From NCBI GenBank assembly GCA_005787665.1, contig SYAB01000261.1, positions 1-21,068 of the forward strand: a stretch of 21,068 nucleotides of DNA, read 5' to 3'. The notes beneath the pieces are model-generated. The model searched no databases and was not told the origin of the DNA. It saw only the letters and a program-made list of their open reading frames with translations. Source of the DNA: Actinomycetota bacterium. Its GTDB lineage: Bacteria; Actinomycetota; Actinomycetes; Mycobacteriales; Mycobacteriaceae. Position numbers and translations under genes: made by a program. Shown here one piece after another: positions 10,341 through 18,895 of this stretch (its first letter is position 1; every line of letters begins with the position of its first letter).

Positions 10341-12403
10341 CAGGACCCCTGGGCCTGGATCGCGGTGATGGCGACGGTGTAGACGATGTCCTCGACGAGC
10401 GCCCCGCGCGACAGGGCGTTGACCGGCGGGTTGAGGCCCTGCAAGACCGGCCCGATGGCGATCGCCCCGGCGCTGCGCTGGACCGCCTTGTAGGTGTTGT
10501 TACCGGTGTTGAGGTCGGGAAAGATCAACACGGTCGCCCGGCCGGCCACGTCGGAGTCCGGCATCTTGGTTGCCGCGACGGTCGGATCTACCGCTGCGTC
10601 GTATTGAATGGGCCCCTCGACCAGCAGACTTGGCTCGCGCTCCCGAACGAGTTCGGTTGCCGCCCTGACCTTGTCGACCCCCGCGCCGGTACCGGACTCA
10701 CCGGTGGAGTACGACAGCATGGCCACCCTCGGATCGATCCCGAACTGGGCGGCGGTGCGCGCCGAGCTGATGGCGATATCGGCGAGTTCGGCGGCCGTCG
10801 GGTCCGGGACGATGGCGCAGTCCCCGTAGGCGAGCACCCGGTCGGACAGACACATCAGGAAGATGCTCGACACCGTCGACACCCCGGGCTGGGTCTTGAT
10901 GATCTCGAACGCCGGGCGCACGGTGTGGGCGGTGGTGTGCGCCGCACCGGACACCATGCCGTCCACGATGTCGTTGTGCACCAACATCGTCCCGAAGTAG
11001 GAGACGTCGTGGATGATCTCGCGGGCCTGTTCGACGGTCACCCCCTTCTTCTTCCGCAGTTCGGCGTACTGCTCGGCGAACTGCTCGCACAACTCGCTGG
11101 TGCGAGGGTTGATCACGGTCGCTGCGGACAGGTCGACGCCGAGTTCGGCTGCGCGGGAACGCACCTGACCTTCGTCACCGAGGATCGTCAGGTGGGCGAT
11201 ACCGCGCCGCAGCAAGCGGCCGGCAGCCTGCAGAATCCGGTCGTCGTCTCCCTCGGGAAGGACGATGCGCTTCCGGTCCGACCTCGCCCGCTCCATGAGC
11301 TGAAAGGCGAACATCTGCGGTGTGGTGACCGTGGGAATCGGGATGGCCAGCCGCTGCAGCAGATCACCGATGTCGACGTGGCGGTCCATCAGGTGCAGTG
11401 CGGTATCGATCTTGCGCTCCGAACTCGTCGTCACCCGACCGCGCGTGTTGGCCACCGCGCCGGCGGTGGCGAACGTCCCGAGTTCGGTGGCGATGATCGG
11501 CACGCGCAGGCTCAACCCGGTGACCAGCCGGGCGATCTCGCGGTGCAACGGAAGCCCGCCGTTGAGGATCAGGGCCGAGACGGACGGAAACCCCTCGGCG
11601 GCATGCGCGCTGGCCACCGCGAGCACGACGTCGGACCGGTCGCCGGGGGTGATCACCGCCGCCCCCTCGCGCAGGCGCTCCAGGAAGTGTTCGGCCGTCA
11701 TGCCGGCCACCATGACGTGCAGGACTTCCCGGCCCAGTAGGGCCGGATCGCCATGCACCAGGACGCCGTCGACCGCGGTCTGGAGCTCCCCGACGGTCGG
11801 CGCCACCAGCAAGGGCTCCTCGGGGATCACATACACCGGCGCGCCCAGGTGCTTGCACGACTCGGCGACCGCATCCAACTGGTCGGGGCGGCATCGGTTG
11901 GCCACCACGGCGGCGGTGTGGGCGTGCTGGGCGGCCAGTTCGGCCATCGACAACTCGATGGTCTGCGCGATCTCCTCGGGAGTGCGGTCAAAGCCGCGCA
12001 CCGACAGCACCACCGGGGCGCCGAGGTTGACCGCGATGCGGGCGTTGACGCTCAGCTCGGTCGGGGTCGCGACATCGGTGTAGTCCGAACCGACGATCAC
12101 CACGGCATCGCAACGGTCCGCGACCGCGTGGTAGCGATCCACGATGTCGGCGATCGCCCCCTCGGTGTCCTCGTGCAGGCGCTGGTAGGTGACCCCGACA
12201 CAGTCCTCGTAGGTCAGGCCCGCGTCGCTCTGCGCCATCAGTAGTTCCAGGATGTAGTCGCGGTCCTCACGACGGGTGATGGGCCGGAAGACCCCGACCT
12301 TGGGCACCAGGGCGGACAGGCGGGCGACGAGGCCCAGAGCGACCGTCGACTTCCCGGTCTCGCCTTCCGGGGAGGCGACGTAGATCGCGGTCGGACCTGT
12401 CAT
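10340..12403 (-). CDS. pta: Pta, phosphate acetyltransferase
   Basis: The 687-residue long-form enzyme moves acetyl between CoA and phosphate. Three parts are visible: an N-terminal CobQ/dethiobiotin-synthetase-like domain with P-loop EGETGKST (residues 13-20), a DRTGG domain (about 215-325), and the catalytic PTA domain (about 365-685). Clear segments in the last include [47 protein letters not shown] and IFPDLNTGN. The start at 12403 ([14 protein letters not shown]) aligns with the start of M. tuberculosis Pta (Rv0408). An in-frame ATG at 12439 would add 12 residues, begins 11 bp after the fgd1 stop, and cannot be excluded. The gene lies between fgd1 and ackA in one operon. Confidence 0.95.
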   Translation of the reverse strand: MTGPTAIYVASPEGETGKSTVALGLVARLSALVPKVGVFRPITRREDRDYILELLMAQSDAGLTYEDCVGVTYQRLHEDTEGAIADIVDRYHAVADRCDAVVIVGSDYTDVATPTELSVNARIAVNLGAPVVLSVRGFDRTPEEIAQTIELSMAELAAQHAHTAAVVANRCRPDQLDAVAESCKHLGAPVYVIPEEPLLVAPTVGELQTAVDGVLVHGDPALLGREVLHVMVAGMTAEHFLERLREGAAVITPGDRSDVVLAVASAHAAEGFPSVSALILNGGLPLHREIARLVTGLSLRVPIIATELGTFATAGAVANTRGRVTTSSERKIDTALHLMDRHVDIGDLLQRLAIPIPTVTTPQMFAFQLMERARSDRKRIVLPEGDDDRILQAAGRLLRRGIAHLTILGDEGQVRSRAAELGVDLSAATVINPRTSELCEQFAEQYAELRKKKGVTVEQAREIIHDVSYFGTMLVHNDIVDGMVSGAAHTTAHTVRPAFEIIKTQPGVSTVSSIFLMCLSDRVLAYGDCAIVPDPTAAELADIAISSARTAAQFGIDPRVAMLSYSTGESGTGAGVDKVRAATELVREREPSLLVEGPIQYDAAVDPTVAATKMPDSDVAGRATVLIFPDLNTGNNTYKAVQRSAGAIAIGPVLQGLNPPVNALSRGALVEDIVYTVAITAIQAQGS

Positions 12404-12450
12404 GGCGGGACCACTCGTCACGACGACAGCATCCCTCATCGGACGCCGCG

Positions 12451-13461
12451 TCAGCCCAGTTTCCGCAGCCGGGGCAAAAGATCGCGCTCGAAGAGTTCCA
12501 GGAACCGGCGCTGGTCGTGGCCCGGGGCGTGAAACACCAGATGGTTGAGTCCGTAGCCCAGGTATGCGGCGACCTTCTCGACCGCCTCGTCGGGGTCGGA
12601 GCTGACGATCCAGCGACGGGCGACCTGCTCGATCGGCAGCTCGTCGGCCAGCCGCTCCATCTCCATCGGATCCGAGACGCTGTGTTTCTGCTCGGGGGTC
12701 AGCGACAGCGGCGCCCAGAACCGGCAATTGTTCAGCGCGGCTTCGGGGTCGGTGTCATAGGAGATCTTGATCTCGATCATCTTGTCGATCGCATCGGCAT
12801 CGCGTTCGGCGGCGGCAGCACCCTCGCGGACGGCGGGAATCAGCTTCTCGGTGTAGAGCTCCTCGCCCTTGCCGGAGGTGCAGATGAACCCGTCACCGGC
12901 CCGACCGGCGTATTTGGCCACCGCCGGGCCGCCGGCGGCGACATACACCGGCACCCCACCCTCGGGAACGTCGTAGAGACAGGCGCCCTTGAGGTGGTAG
13001 TACTCGCCGTCGAAGTCAACCCGGCCGCCGCGCCAGAGTTCCCGCATCAGCCGCACCGACTCGCGCAACCGGGCGAAGCGTTCCTTGAACTCCGGCCACT
13101 CGCCGGTGAAGCCGGTGGCGATCTCGTTGAGCGCCTCGCCCGTGCCGACGCCGAGGAACACCCGACCCGGGTACAGGCAGCCCATCGTGGCGAAGGCCTG
13201 GGCGATCACCGCGGGGTTGTAGCGGAAGGTGGGGGTGAGCACGGAGGTGCCCAGGGTGATCCGTTTCGTGCGCTCCCCGACAGCGGTCATCCAGGACAAC
13301 GCGAACGGGGCATGCCCGCCCTCGTGCCGCCACGGCTGGAAGTGATCGCTGACGGTGGCGCTGTCCATGCCGTGCGACTCGGCGAGAACACCGAGCTCGA
13401 CCAACTCACGCGGACCGAACTGCTCCGCCGACGCCTTGTATCCCAGTCTCAGTTCAGCCAC
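12451..13461 (-). CDS. fgd1: FGD1, F420-dependent glucose-6-phosphate dehydrogenase
   Basis: The 336-residue product has the length of M. tuberculosis FGD1 (Rv0407) and agrees with it almost throughout. It oxidises glucose-6-phosphate to 6-phosphogluconolactone while reducing cofactor F420. It is the main source of F420H2 in mycobacteria, used by nitroimidazole-activating and other reductases. The luciferase-like TIM barrel shows Asp39-His40 and Trp44 in SDHFQPW, Glu109 in [10 protein letters not shown], Lys198 in TSGKGEE, and the [20 protein letters not shown] ending. The start codon is GTG. It is the first gene of a likely fgd1-pta-ackA operon and is divergent from the metallo-beta-lactamase-fold gene, with a 38-bp gap. 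Confidence 0.97.
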   Translation of the reverse strand: MAELRLGYKASAEQFGPRELVELGVLAESHGMDSATVSDHFQPWRHEGGHAPFALSWMTAVGERTKRITLGTSVLTPTFRYNPAVIAQAFATMGCLYPGRVFLGVGTGEALNEIATGFTGEWPEFKERFARLRESVRLMRELWRGGRVDFDGEYYHLKGACLYDVPEGGVPVYVAAGGPAVAKYAGRAGDGFICTSGKGEELYTEKLIPAVREGAAAAERDADAIDKMIEIKISYDTDPEAALNNCRFWAPLSLTPEQKHSVSDPMEMERLADELPIEQVARRWIVSSDPDEAVEKVAAYLGYGLNHLVFHAPGHDQRRFLELFERDLLPRLRKLG

Positions 13462-13487
13462 GCCCTCGTTTCTACTCCAACGCTGCC

Positions 13488-13493
13488 TAAACT
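13488..13493 (+). promoter_or_regulatory. -10 element of the metallo-beta-lactamase-fold gene, leaderless-type
   Basis: TAAACT is followed by 6 nt and then the ATG at 13500, an ideal leaderless arrangement. On the opposite strand the fgd1 GTG has only a weak TAGAAA hexamer at a similar distance, so the fgd1 promoter is less certain. Confidence 0.55.
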
Positions 13494-13499
13494 TCTGAC

Positions 13500-14237
13500 A
13501 TGGCCCCGGTGCTGACCACCGTCACCGACCGCGTCCACCTCGCCCGGACGCCGCTGGTCAACTGGACTCTGGTCACCGACGAGAAGGGCATCATGCTCAT
13601 CGACGCCGGCTTTCCGGGCAGTCGTGACGATGTTCTGACGTCGTTGCGCGAGGTCGGTCACCGGCCCGGCGACGTGACCGCGATCCTGCTGACCCACGCC
13701 CACATCGACCATTTCGGAACCGCGATCTGGTTCGCCAAGCGCCACGGGACGCCGGTCTACTGCCATGCCGGCGAGGTGGGACACGCCAAAAGGGAATACC
13801 TGCAACAGGTTTCGCCGATCGCACTGATGACGAGGGCCTGGCGTCCCGACTGGTTGGCGTGGTCGGCGCAGTTGGCACTCAAGGGCGCTCTGGTGCGCGA
13901 GGGCATCCCCACCGCCCGGGCGCTGAGTGCGGACATCGCCGCGAGCCTGCCCGGCCGACCGGTGGCCATTCCGACACCGGGTCACACCAGCGGCCATTGC
14001 TCCTACGTCGTGGACGGGGTACTGGTGACCGGGGACGCCCTGGTGACCGGCCATCCGCTGTTACGCCGATCCGGACCGCAACTTCTGCCTTCGATGTTCA
14101 ACCACAGCGACCCGGACTGCCGGCGCAGCCTCGAGGTGCTCGCGGGCGTCGGCACCGACACCCTCATCCCCGGTCACGGCGCACCGTGGAGCGGGCCGAT
14201 CGCCGAAGCCGTCCGGCAGGCCGGCGGACCGCGTTGA
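13500..14237 (+). CDS. Metallo-beta-lactamase-fold hydrolase
   Basis: The 245-residue protein has the HxHxDH metal motif as THAHIDH (His66, His68, Asp70, His71), His162 in PGHTSGH, Asp179 in VTGDALV and His226 in IPGHGAPW, so both metal sites look intact. The family covers glyoxalase II-like thioesterases, lactonases and phosphodiesterases, and the substrate here cannot be told. The position next to fgd1 equals that of Rv0406c in M. tuberculosis. The lactone product of FGD1 makes a lactonase role tempting, but nothing in the sequence proves it. No signal peptide is seen, so it is probably cytosolic. The ATG start is supported by the upstream -10. Confidence 0.88.
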   Translation: MAPVLTTVTDRVHLARTPLVNWTLVTDEKGIMLIDAGFPGSRDDVLTSLREVGHRPGDVTAILLTHAHIDHFGTAIWFAKRHGTPVYCHAGEVGHAKREYLQQVSPIALMTRAWRPDWLAWSAQLALKGALVREGIPTARALSADIAASLPGRPVAIPTPGHTSGHCSYVVDGVLVTGDALVTGHPLLRRSGPQLLPSMFNHSDPDCRRSLEVLAGVGTDTLIPGHGAPWSGPIAEAVRQAGGPR

Positions 14238-14263
14238 CCGGTGTCCCGATCGCTCTGCTCTGT

Positions 14264-14269
14264 TAGGCT
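14264..14269 (+). promoter_or_regulatory. -10 element of the small lipoprotein gene
   Basis: TAGGCT fits TANNNT and would start a transcript near 14276, with a leader of about 46 nt containing a GAAGG ribosome site at 14308-14312. TTGACC at 14234-14239 resembles a -35 but lies 24 nt away, too far for normal spacing. Confidence 0.4.
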
Positions 14270-14321
14270 GGTACAACCAGTTGTCGTTCGATATCCACAG
14301 AGATTCCGAAGGTTGATCGAA

Positions 14322-14600
14322 ATGCGTGGAAACACCGTGCGATCCGGTTCGTTCGTCATCGGCGCGCTGGCGGTGGTGGGGATGGGTACCCTCACGGTCG
14401 CCTGCAGCCCGTCCTCGGAGAAGCCGGCCGAAACCAGCGTGACGACACCGTCCCCGACCGAGAAGGTGGTGCGGACGAGCATGACCACGGCGCCGAACTC
14501 GTTCAACCCCCCGAATCCGACGGATTGCCACAACCCGAACAACTCGATCAACTGTGTGATCACCGGGGGCCCGGCCGCCGGTGAGGTCACGCCGAACTGA
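14322..14600 (+). CDS. Small putative lipoprotein of unknown function
   Basis: The 92-residue product has a basic start, a hydrophobic stretch (about 10-27) and a Cys in LTVACS (Cys28) that is a fair lipobox. A Ser/Thr/Pro-rich linker and a short C-terminal region with two further Cys in DCHNPNNSINC follow; these two may form a disulphide outside the membrane. The ATG at 14322 has GAAGG 9 nt upstream, which decides the start. I do not recognise the family. The gene stands alone after the metallo-beta-lactamase-fold gene and is convergent with the zinc-ribbon membrane protein gene. The mature part is too short for an enzyme and may be structural or a binding partner. Confidence 0.75.
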   Translation: MRGNTVRSGSFVIGALAVVGMGTLTVACSPSSEKPAETSVTTPSPTEKVVRTSMTTAPNSFNPPNPTDCHNPNNSINCVITGGPAAGEVTPN

Positions 14601-14636
14601 CCCCGGCCGACAGCGCCGAACCGGCTGTCAACGGGG
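14601..14636. terminator. Interrupted hairpin between convergent genes
   Basis: GACAGC (14609-14614) pairs with GCTGTC (14624-14629), and CCCCG (14601-14605) with CGGGG (14632-14636), separated by a small internal loop. It starts directly after the lipoprotein stop and covers the stop of the minus-strand gene. There is no U-tract, and the assignment rests on position and pairing. Confidence 0.4.
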
Positions 14637-16424
14637 CGGATCGCCCGCCCACATGAAGCTGTTCACGTAGCGCCCCATCTCCTCGGCGATCTGCACGTTG
14701 GCCGGCGAGGGCCGGCCCGGTCCGGAGTCGGGCCCGAATTGCCGGTGGGGACCGGCGCCGCCGGCGATAAGGGCGATGTCGTTTTTCACCGCGGCGATGA
14801 CGACGACCCGGGTCCGGGTGAAGCGGGTGTCGAGGTCGTTCGGGAACACGTCGGCGACCAGGCCATAGCCGTCCTGAAAGCCCAGTTTCGCGTTGGGGAT
14901 CTCGTAGGAGATCTGCGCGGCCGGGAACGTCGAGGCCAGATAAGCCCGGGCGACATGCGTCGCGGTGCGGCCCGCCGCCGGTTCGCCGGTCAGCCGCATC
15001 ACCCCGCCGTCACCGGCGGTGAACCGAGCGGTCACGCCGGCCGCATCGGTGGTGACGACGAAATTGCTTCCGGGGCCGGGGTAAGCGACCGAGAACTCCC
15101 CACTAGGCGAGGTGAACCGCGGGTTGGCCGCCACGGGTACGCCGGATGGCGGACGTCCGCAGTCGGGCGGGCAGTTGTACCGAGGCAACGGCTTGACGAT
15201 CAGGGCCTGCACCCCGACGACGATTGCGCAGACTCCGACGAGGCCGACCAGCCAGACCGCGACGACGCGCGCCGGTTTCGGCGCGGGACTCACCTGTTTC
15301 CGCACGCCGGCACCGATGGCCACCCCGCAGTCCGGGCAGAATGCCGTCGCCGGCTCCGGCTTACCGCAGTTCGGGCATCGGAATGGCGCCGCCGAGCATG
15401 GGCCGTGCGCGCCGAGGAGCAGCGCGAGTTGAACTCCGATGCGAACCGCGATGATCGCGACGATCGCCATCGCGATATGCCAGGACAGCGCCGCCAACTG
15501 TGACACACCCTCGATGTCGGCCCGACCGACCGCGGCGTATACCGCGAGAACCACCACCGCGCATAGGGTTACGGCAGCGATGATCACCCGGCGGCCGGGC
15601 CGGCTGGCCGCGCGGGCACGGGTGAACCACAGGGCGGTTCCGGCCAGCCCGCCCGCACACGCCGCGGTGAGCGGTACCGTCACGCCGCGAACCGCCGCCT
15701 CGAACATCAGCCAGTGCACGGGTTCACTGCGGGCGACGGGTCCGGCCAGCAACTGCGGCGCCAGCCGGGTCAGGGTGGCGGTCGCGGTGAACAGCAACGC
15801 GCCGAGCATCCCCAGGACGAAGCCGTCGAGTACGTCCCGGCGGGATCGCCACAGCAACCGCACGACGACGACCGGCGCCAGCATGAACAACGCGCCGCCT
15901 TCGGCGACACCGAATCCGTCCCGCAGCACCCGACGTCCGGCCGACCCGGCGTCGAAAGCCGACCCGGCCTGGCGCACCACGAGATCGTCGGTCAGCACCA
16001 CCCAACCGACGGCAGTTCCGATGGCAAGGGCGACGGTGAGACCGAGCGCCCACCGGGGAATGCCGGCCAGCACCCCCGCGTTTCGCCAACAGAGCAACAT
16101 CAGCAGCGGAAGCCCCAGTGTCGCAACGGAGATCAGGGCGCCGGGTAACTGCGCCTGGGCGAGACCGGCCAGCGCGACCACGATCAGAATCACCCCGGCG
16201 GTGACCGCGCGGCGGGTCGACGCCGTCACGTGTGGGAACAGCGAACTGGCTAGCGCGGGCCGGAACACCGATTCCTCCGGTGCCGCGCAGAAGGCCGACG
16301 GCCGCAGCCAGGCCGGGCGGTCGCCGCGGCGTGGGATCAGCCGGGCCCCGCACTCGCCGCAGAACACCCCGGCCGCCACGGTGTCGCCGCAACTGCGGCA
16401 CCGCACGGCGGGCCCGCCGCTCAC
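14628..16424 (-). CDS. Polytopic membrane protein with two zinc ribbons
   Basis: The 598-residue protein opens with a zinc ribbon (Cys9, Cys12, Cys22, Cys25). About eight membrane helices follow (75-340), then a second zinc ribbon (Cys350, Cys353, Cys363, Cys366), another helix (386-409), and an outer C-terminal domain of about 180 residues with a CPPDC pair (418, 422). The helix bundle around 165-260 loosely resembles PrsW-type membrane peptidases (RRDVLDGFVLGMLGALLF after a hydrophobic AEGG segment), but the paired catalytic Glu motif is not evident. This would be an inactive relative at best. The GTG start overlaps the S53 peptidase stop by 4 nt, so the two products are coupled and may work together at the membrane. 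The function is unknown. Confidence 0.82.
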   Translation of the reverse strand: MSGGPAVRCRSCGDTVAAGVFCGECGARLIPRRGDRPAWLRPSAFCAAPEESVFRPALASSLFPHVTASTRRAVTAGVILIVVALAGLAQAQLPGALISVATLGLPLLMLLCWRNAGVLAGIPRWALGLTVALAIGTAVGWVVLTDDLVVRQAGSAFDAGSAGRRVLRDGFGVAEGGALFMLAPVVVVRLLWRSRRDVLDGFVLGMLGALLFTATATLTRLAPQLLAGPVARSEPVHWLMFEAAVRGVTVPLTAACAGGLAGTALWFTRARAASRPGRRVIIAAVTLCAVVVLAVYAAVGRADIEGVSQLAALSWHIAMAIVAIIAVRIGVQLALLLGAHGPCSAAPFRCPNCGKPEPATAFCPDCGVAIGAGVRKQVSPAPKPARVVAVWLVGLVGVCAIVVGVQALIVKPLPRYNCPPDCGRPPSGVPVAANPRFTSPSGEFSVAYPGPGSNFVVTTDAAGVTARFTAGDGGVMRLTGEPAAGRTATHVARAYLASTFPAAQISYEIPNAKLGFQDGYGLVADVFPNDLDTRFTRTRVVVIAAVKNDIALIAGGAGPHRQFGPDSGPGRPSPANVQIAEEMGRYVNSFMWAGDPPR

Positions 16425-18016
16425 CGCACACCGATCCAGGACTTCTGCAGTGCCAACAGGTTCTCAGCAAGGCCTGCGATGCGCGGTGTACCCAGGCCGG
16501 TGACGAGGTCATAGCCTGGCAGGGCGTCGTTGACGGCGTTGCCTCCGAGGGTGATGTCGCGGAAGCCGGGCAGGCTGGCGCCCTCGAGGATCTCGTACAG
16601 CAGCGGGTTGAGATCGCCGAGCAGGCGGCCGCCGTTGGCGAGCAGGTACTGATTCATCACCGCGGCCATACCGGCCCACACCGGCGCGGCCAGCGAGGTT
16701 CCTCCCCCGACCGTGACCTGCTGCCCGAAGACGATCTTGACCCCGGTCTCGGGATCGGCGACCGCGGCGATGTCCGGGGTGAGCCGGCGATCCCCTCGGG
16801 CGCCCACCGTGAGCCCGTCCTGCCAGACCGGACGCTCGAACAGATTCGACATCCCGCCGCCGGTACCTTGCGACAGCGGTACGTCGAACCATGACTGCTC
16901 GGACAGCCAGGTACCCGAACGGTCGGTCGACAGGCTTGTTCCGCCGACGTTGGTCATCTCCGGCACCGACGCGACGGCGTCCAGACCGATCTCGTCGGCG
17001 TCCGGCGGGGTCGACCAGTGCTCGCCCCCTTTGCATTCCAGCCCGGCGAGGTCGCCGTTGGCGTTGAAGGCGGTGGTGCCACGCTGATGAGCGGACCGCA
17101 ATGCCGAGCGCACCGGAGCGAGGTCGGCGGCGGTGATAAGTTTGTCGCAGCCCCAGCCGATCGAGAAGCTCCAGACCGCCCCGGGGTAACGCCGGTCGGC
17201 CTCGTCCATCAGCGCAGCGAGCTTCTCGTAGGCGCCGGCGGCGACGGTGGGCCGAGCGTTGACGAGGACCTTGCGGGCATCCGGGGCGATCGCATGGATG
17301 GCCTGTAGATCCATGGTCGCCTCACCGCTGCGCTGGGAGGGCATGTCTCCCAACACCTCCGGAGTGAACGACGGCAGCCCGAACATCGTGGTGAACATGT
17401 CGAGGTCGGGTTGATCGAAGCCGTCGAAGGCGAACACCAGCACGGTAATGCCCTTGCCGGTGAAACCTTTCCGCGCCAACGGCTCGACGTCATAGGTCCG
17501 CAGCAGGGCCTCCGGCGACAGACCCTGGTCGGGAACGTCCAGTGGCAAAGCCCACCGATGGGCGTTGCGGGCCGGGGTGAAGCTGAGGATGCGCCCCAGT
17601 CCCGCGACCTCGTGACGCAGGGCGGACGGAACCCTTGGCTGCTGCGCAGATGCGTAGAACACCTGTCCGCTCCGACCGCGATAGTCGCGGACTGCTATGT
17701 CCAAGGCATTGCCCACCGCGGCGGGCGGTCCCTCGATGACGGCCCACGGCTCGCCGGCACGCCAACGCACATCCAGGCCGTGCTGCCGCGCCCAGGCGTT
17801 GAGACGCCGGGGGGCGCCGCGCAATTCCGCGGTGAGTTGAACGCGGTCGCGGCGTGCCGGACCCAGATCGGTGGAGGCGGCCAGCAACCGGGCGTACGGA
17901 CCGGTGATGGTGCGCGCATCCTCGGTGATCCCTGTGGTGTCTGCGCCGAGTGCGATCGTCACGGCGGCGGCAATCGCCGCCAGTCTCCGAACCGACGGTC
18001 CCCGCCGACGCCCCAC
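16421..18016 (-). CDS. Secreted sedolisin-type (S53) serine-carboxyl peptidase
   Basis: The 531-residue protein has an Arg-rich start and a hydrophobic segment (about 10-24), consistent with export. A pro-kumamolisin-like prodomain (about 35-165) and an S53 catalytic domain to the end follow. The Glu and Asp of the triad are in GEATMD (Glu232, Asp236), the oxyanion Asp is in NANGD (Asp322) and the nucleophile is Ser441 in GGGTSLAAPV. The calcium site is DITLGGN with PGYDLVTGLG near the end. All key residues are present, so an acid-active endopeptidase that matures by self-cleavage is expected. The GTG at 18016, 16 bp after the SDR stop, is preferred. An ATG at 18058 would overlap the SDR gene by 26 bp. 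The last bases overlap the zinc-ribbon gene start. Confidence 0.9.
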   Translation of the reverse strand: MGRRRGPSVRRLAAIAAAVTIALGADTTGITEDARTITGPYARLLAASTDLGPARRDRVQLTAELRGAPRRLNAWARQHGLDVRWRAGEPWAVIEGPPAAVGNALDIAVRDYRGRSGQVFYASAQQPRVPSALRHEVAGLGRILSFTPARNAHRWALPLDVPDQGLSPEALLRTYDVEPLARKGFTGKGITVLVFAFDGFDQPDLDMFTTMFGLPSFTPEVLGDMPSQRSGEATMDLQAIHAIAPDARKVLVNARPTVAAGAYEKLAALMDEADRRYPGAVWSFSIGWGCDKLITAADLAPVRSALRSAHQRGTTAFNANGDLAGLECKGGEHWSTPPDADEIGLDAVASVPEMTNVGGTSLSTDRSGTWLSEQSWFDVPLSQGTGGGMSNLFERPVWQDGLTVGARGDRRLTPDIAAVADPETGVKIVFGQQVTVGGGTSLAAPVWAGMAAVMNQYLLANGGRLLGDLNPLLYEILEGASLPGFRDITLGGNAVNDALPGYDLVTGLGTPRIAGLAENLLALQKSWIGVR

Positions 18017-18032
18017 GCTGCTGATGTCGGGG

Positions 18033-18809
18033 TTACTTCGGTGGCATCCGGATGCCACCGTCGACCCGGATCACCTCGGCGTTCATATACGAGTTGGTGA
18101 TCAGCTCGATGACCATCGAGGCCAGCTCTTCGGGCTTGCCGAGCCGATGCGGGAACAGCACGGACTGGCCGAGCTTGGCTTTGAAGGCTTCGGATGCCTC
18201 GCCCTCGCCGTAGATGGGCGTGTCGATCAGGCCGGGTGCGACAGTGTTGACCCGGATCCCCACGGCGGCCAAGTCGCGGGCCACCGGGAGCGTCAGACCG
18301 ACGACTCCACCCTTCGACGACGAGTACGACGCCTGGCCGATCTGCCCGTCGAACGCCGCGACACTGGTCATGTTCACGATCGCGCCACGCTCACCGGTGC
18401 CGGTCGGCTCCAGGCGGCTCATCGCGGTGGCCGCCAGTCTGATGCAGTCGAACGTGCCGACCAGGTTGATCGCAATGACCTTCCGGTAGGCGTCGAGGTT
18501 ATGGGCCGAGGCGAACTCGCCGTCCTTGCCGATGGTGCGCTGCGCCCAACCGACGCCGGCGGAGTTCACCAGCGCGCGAAGCGGACCCAGATCCATCGCG
18601 GTGTTGACGGCGTCCTCGATCTGTTCGGTCTTGGTGACGTCGACCGCGACGAAGACACCGCCGATCTCGTGGGCGAGTTGTTGTCCCCGTTCGGCCTGCA
18701 TATCGGCGATGACAACCCGTGCGCCGAGGTCGGCCAACTGACGTGCGGTGGCGGCGCCGATACCTGACGCCCCACCGGTGACGATTGCGCTAGCTCCATT
18801 GAGTTCCAC
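18033..18809 (-). CDS. HSD10-like short-chain dehydrogenase (3-hydroxyacyl-CoA type)
   Basis: The 258-residue SDR has the NAD-binding TGGASGIG (11-18), Asp36 after the second strand (favouring NAD), NSAG (82-85), Asn115, and catalytic Ser149, Tyr162 and Lys166. The sequence is close to what I recall of M. tuberculosis Rv1144 and to mammalian type-10 17-beta-hydroxysteroid/3-hydroxyacyl-CoA dehydrogenases. A role in fatty acid or steroid side-chain oxidation is therefore likely. The start GTG at 18809 was chosen because TAAGCT lies 7 nt upstream and the protein then opens MELNGASAIVTG. A GTG at 18833 would add 8 residues. It is the first gene of an apparent operon with the S53 peptidase and the zinc-ribbon protein. 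Confidence 0.92.
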   Translation of the reverse strand: MELNGASAIVTGGASGIGAATARQLADLGARVVIADMQAERGQQLAHEIGGVFVAVDVTKTEQIEDAVNTAMDLGPLRALVNSAGVGWAQRTIGKDGEFASAHNLDAYRKVIAINLVGTFDCIRLAATAMSRLEPTGTGERGAIVNMTSVAAFDGQIGQASYSSSKGGVVGLTLPVARDLAAVGIRVNTVAPGLIDTPIYGEGEASEAFKAKLGQSVLFPHRLGKPEELASMVIELITNSYMNAEVIRVDGGIRMPPK

Positions 18810-18816
18810 AGCGCTG

Positions 18817-18822
18817 AGCTTA
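18817..18822 (-). promoter_or_regulatory. -10 element of the minus-strand SDR operon, leaderless-type
   Basis: On the minus strand TAAGCT is followed by 7 nt and then the GTG at 18809, the leaderless arrangement. It probably drives the SDR, S53 peptidase and zinc-ribbon genes together. Confidence 0.5.
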
Positions 18823-18881
18823 CTGACGGCCACCGCCGACGCGGGCAGCGGCCACGCGCCATTCGCCGGACGTGTTCGGTT

Positions 18882-18887
18882 TAGAGT
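18882..18887 (+). promoter_or_regulatory. Possible -10 element of the plus-strand SDR
   Basis: TAGAGT lies 8 nt before the ATG at 18896. The spacing is slightly long but acceptable for a leaderless or very short leader. It is divergent from the -10 at 18817-18822. Confidence 0.4.
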
Positions 18888-18895
18888 TCGGCGCC

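Noticed and set aside
10604..11740. 378-codon open frame on the plus strand opposite pta
   Set aside because: It is a shadow of pta; the product has low complexity and no family resemblance, and no ribosome site was seen.
14291..14299. DnaA-box-like ATATCCACA upstream of the small lipoprotein gene
   Set aside because: A single match with one mismatch to TTATCCACA and no cluster, no AT-rich region and no dnaA/dnaN context; expected by chance.
15439..16503. Plus-strand open frame of 354 codons opposite the zinc-ribbon and S53 genes
   Set aside because: It crosses two well-supported genes on the other strand and encodes an Arg/Thr/Ala-rich sequence without motifs.
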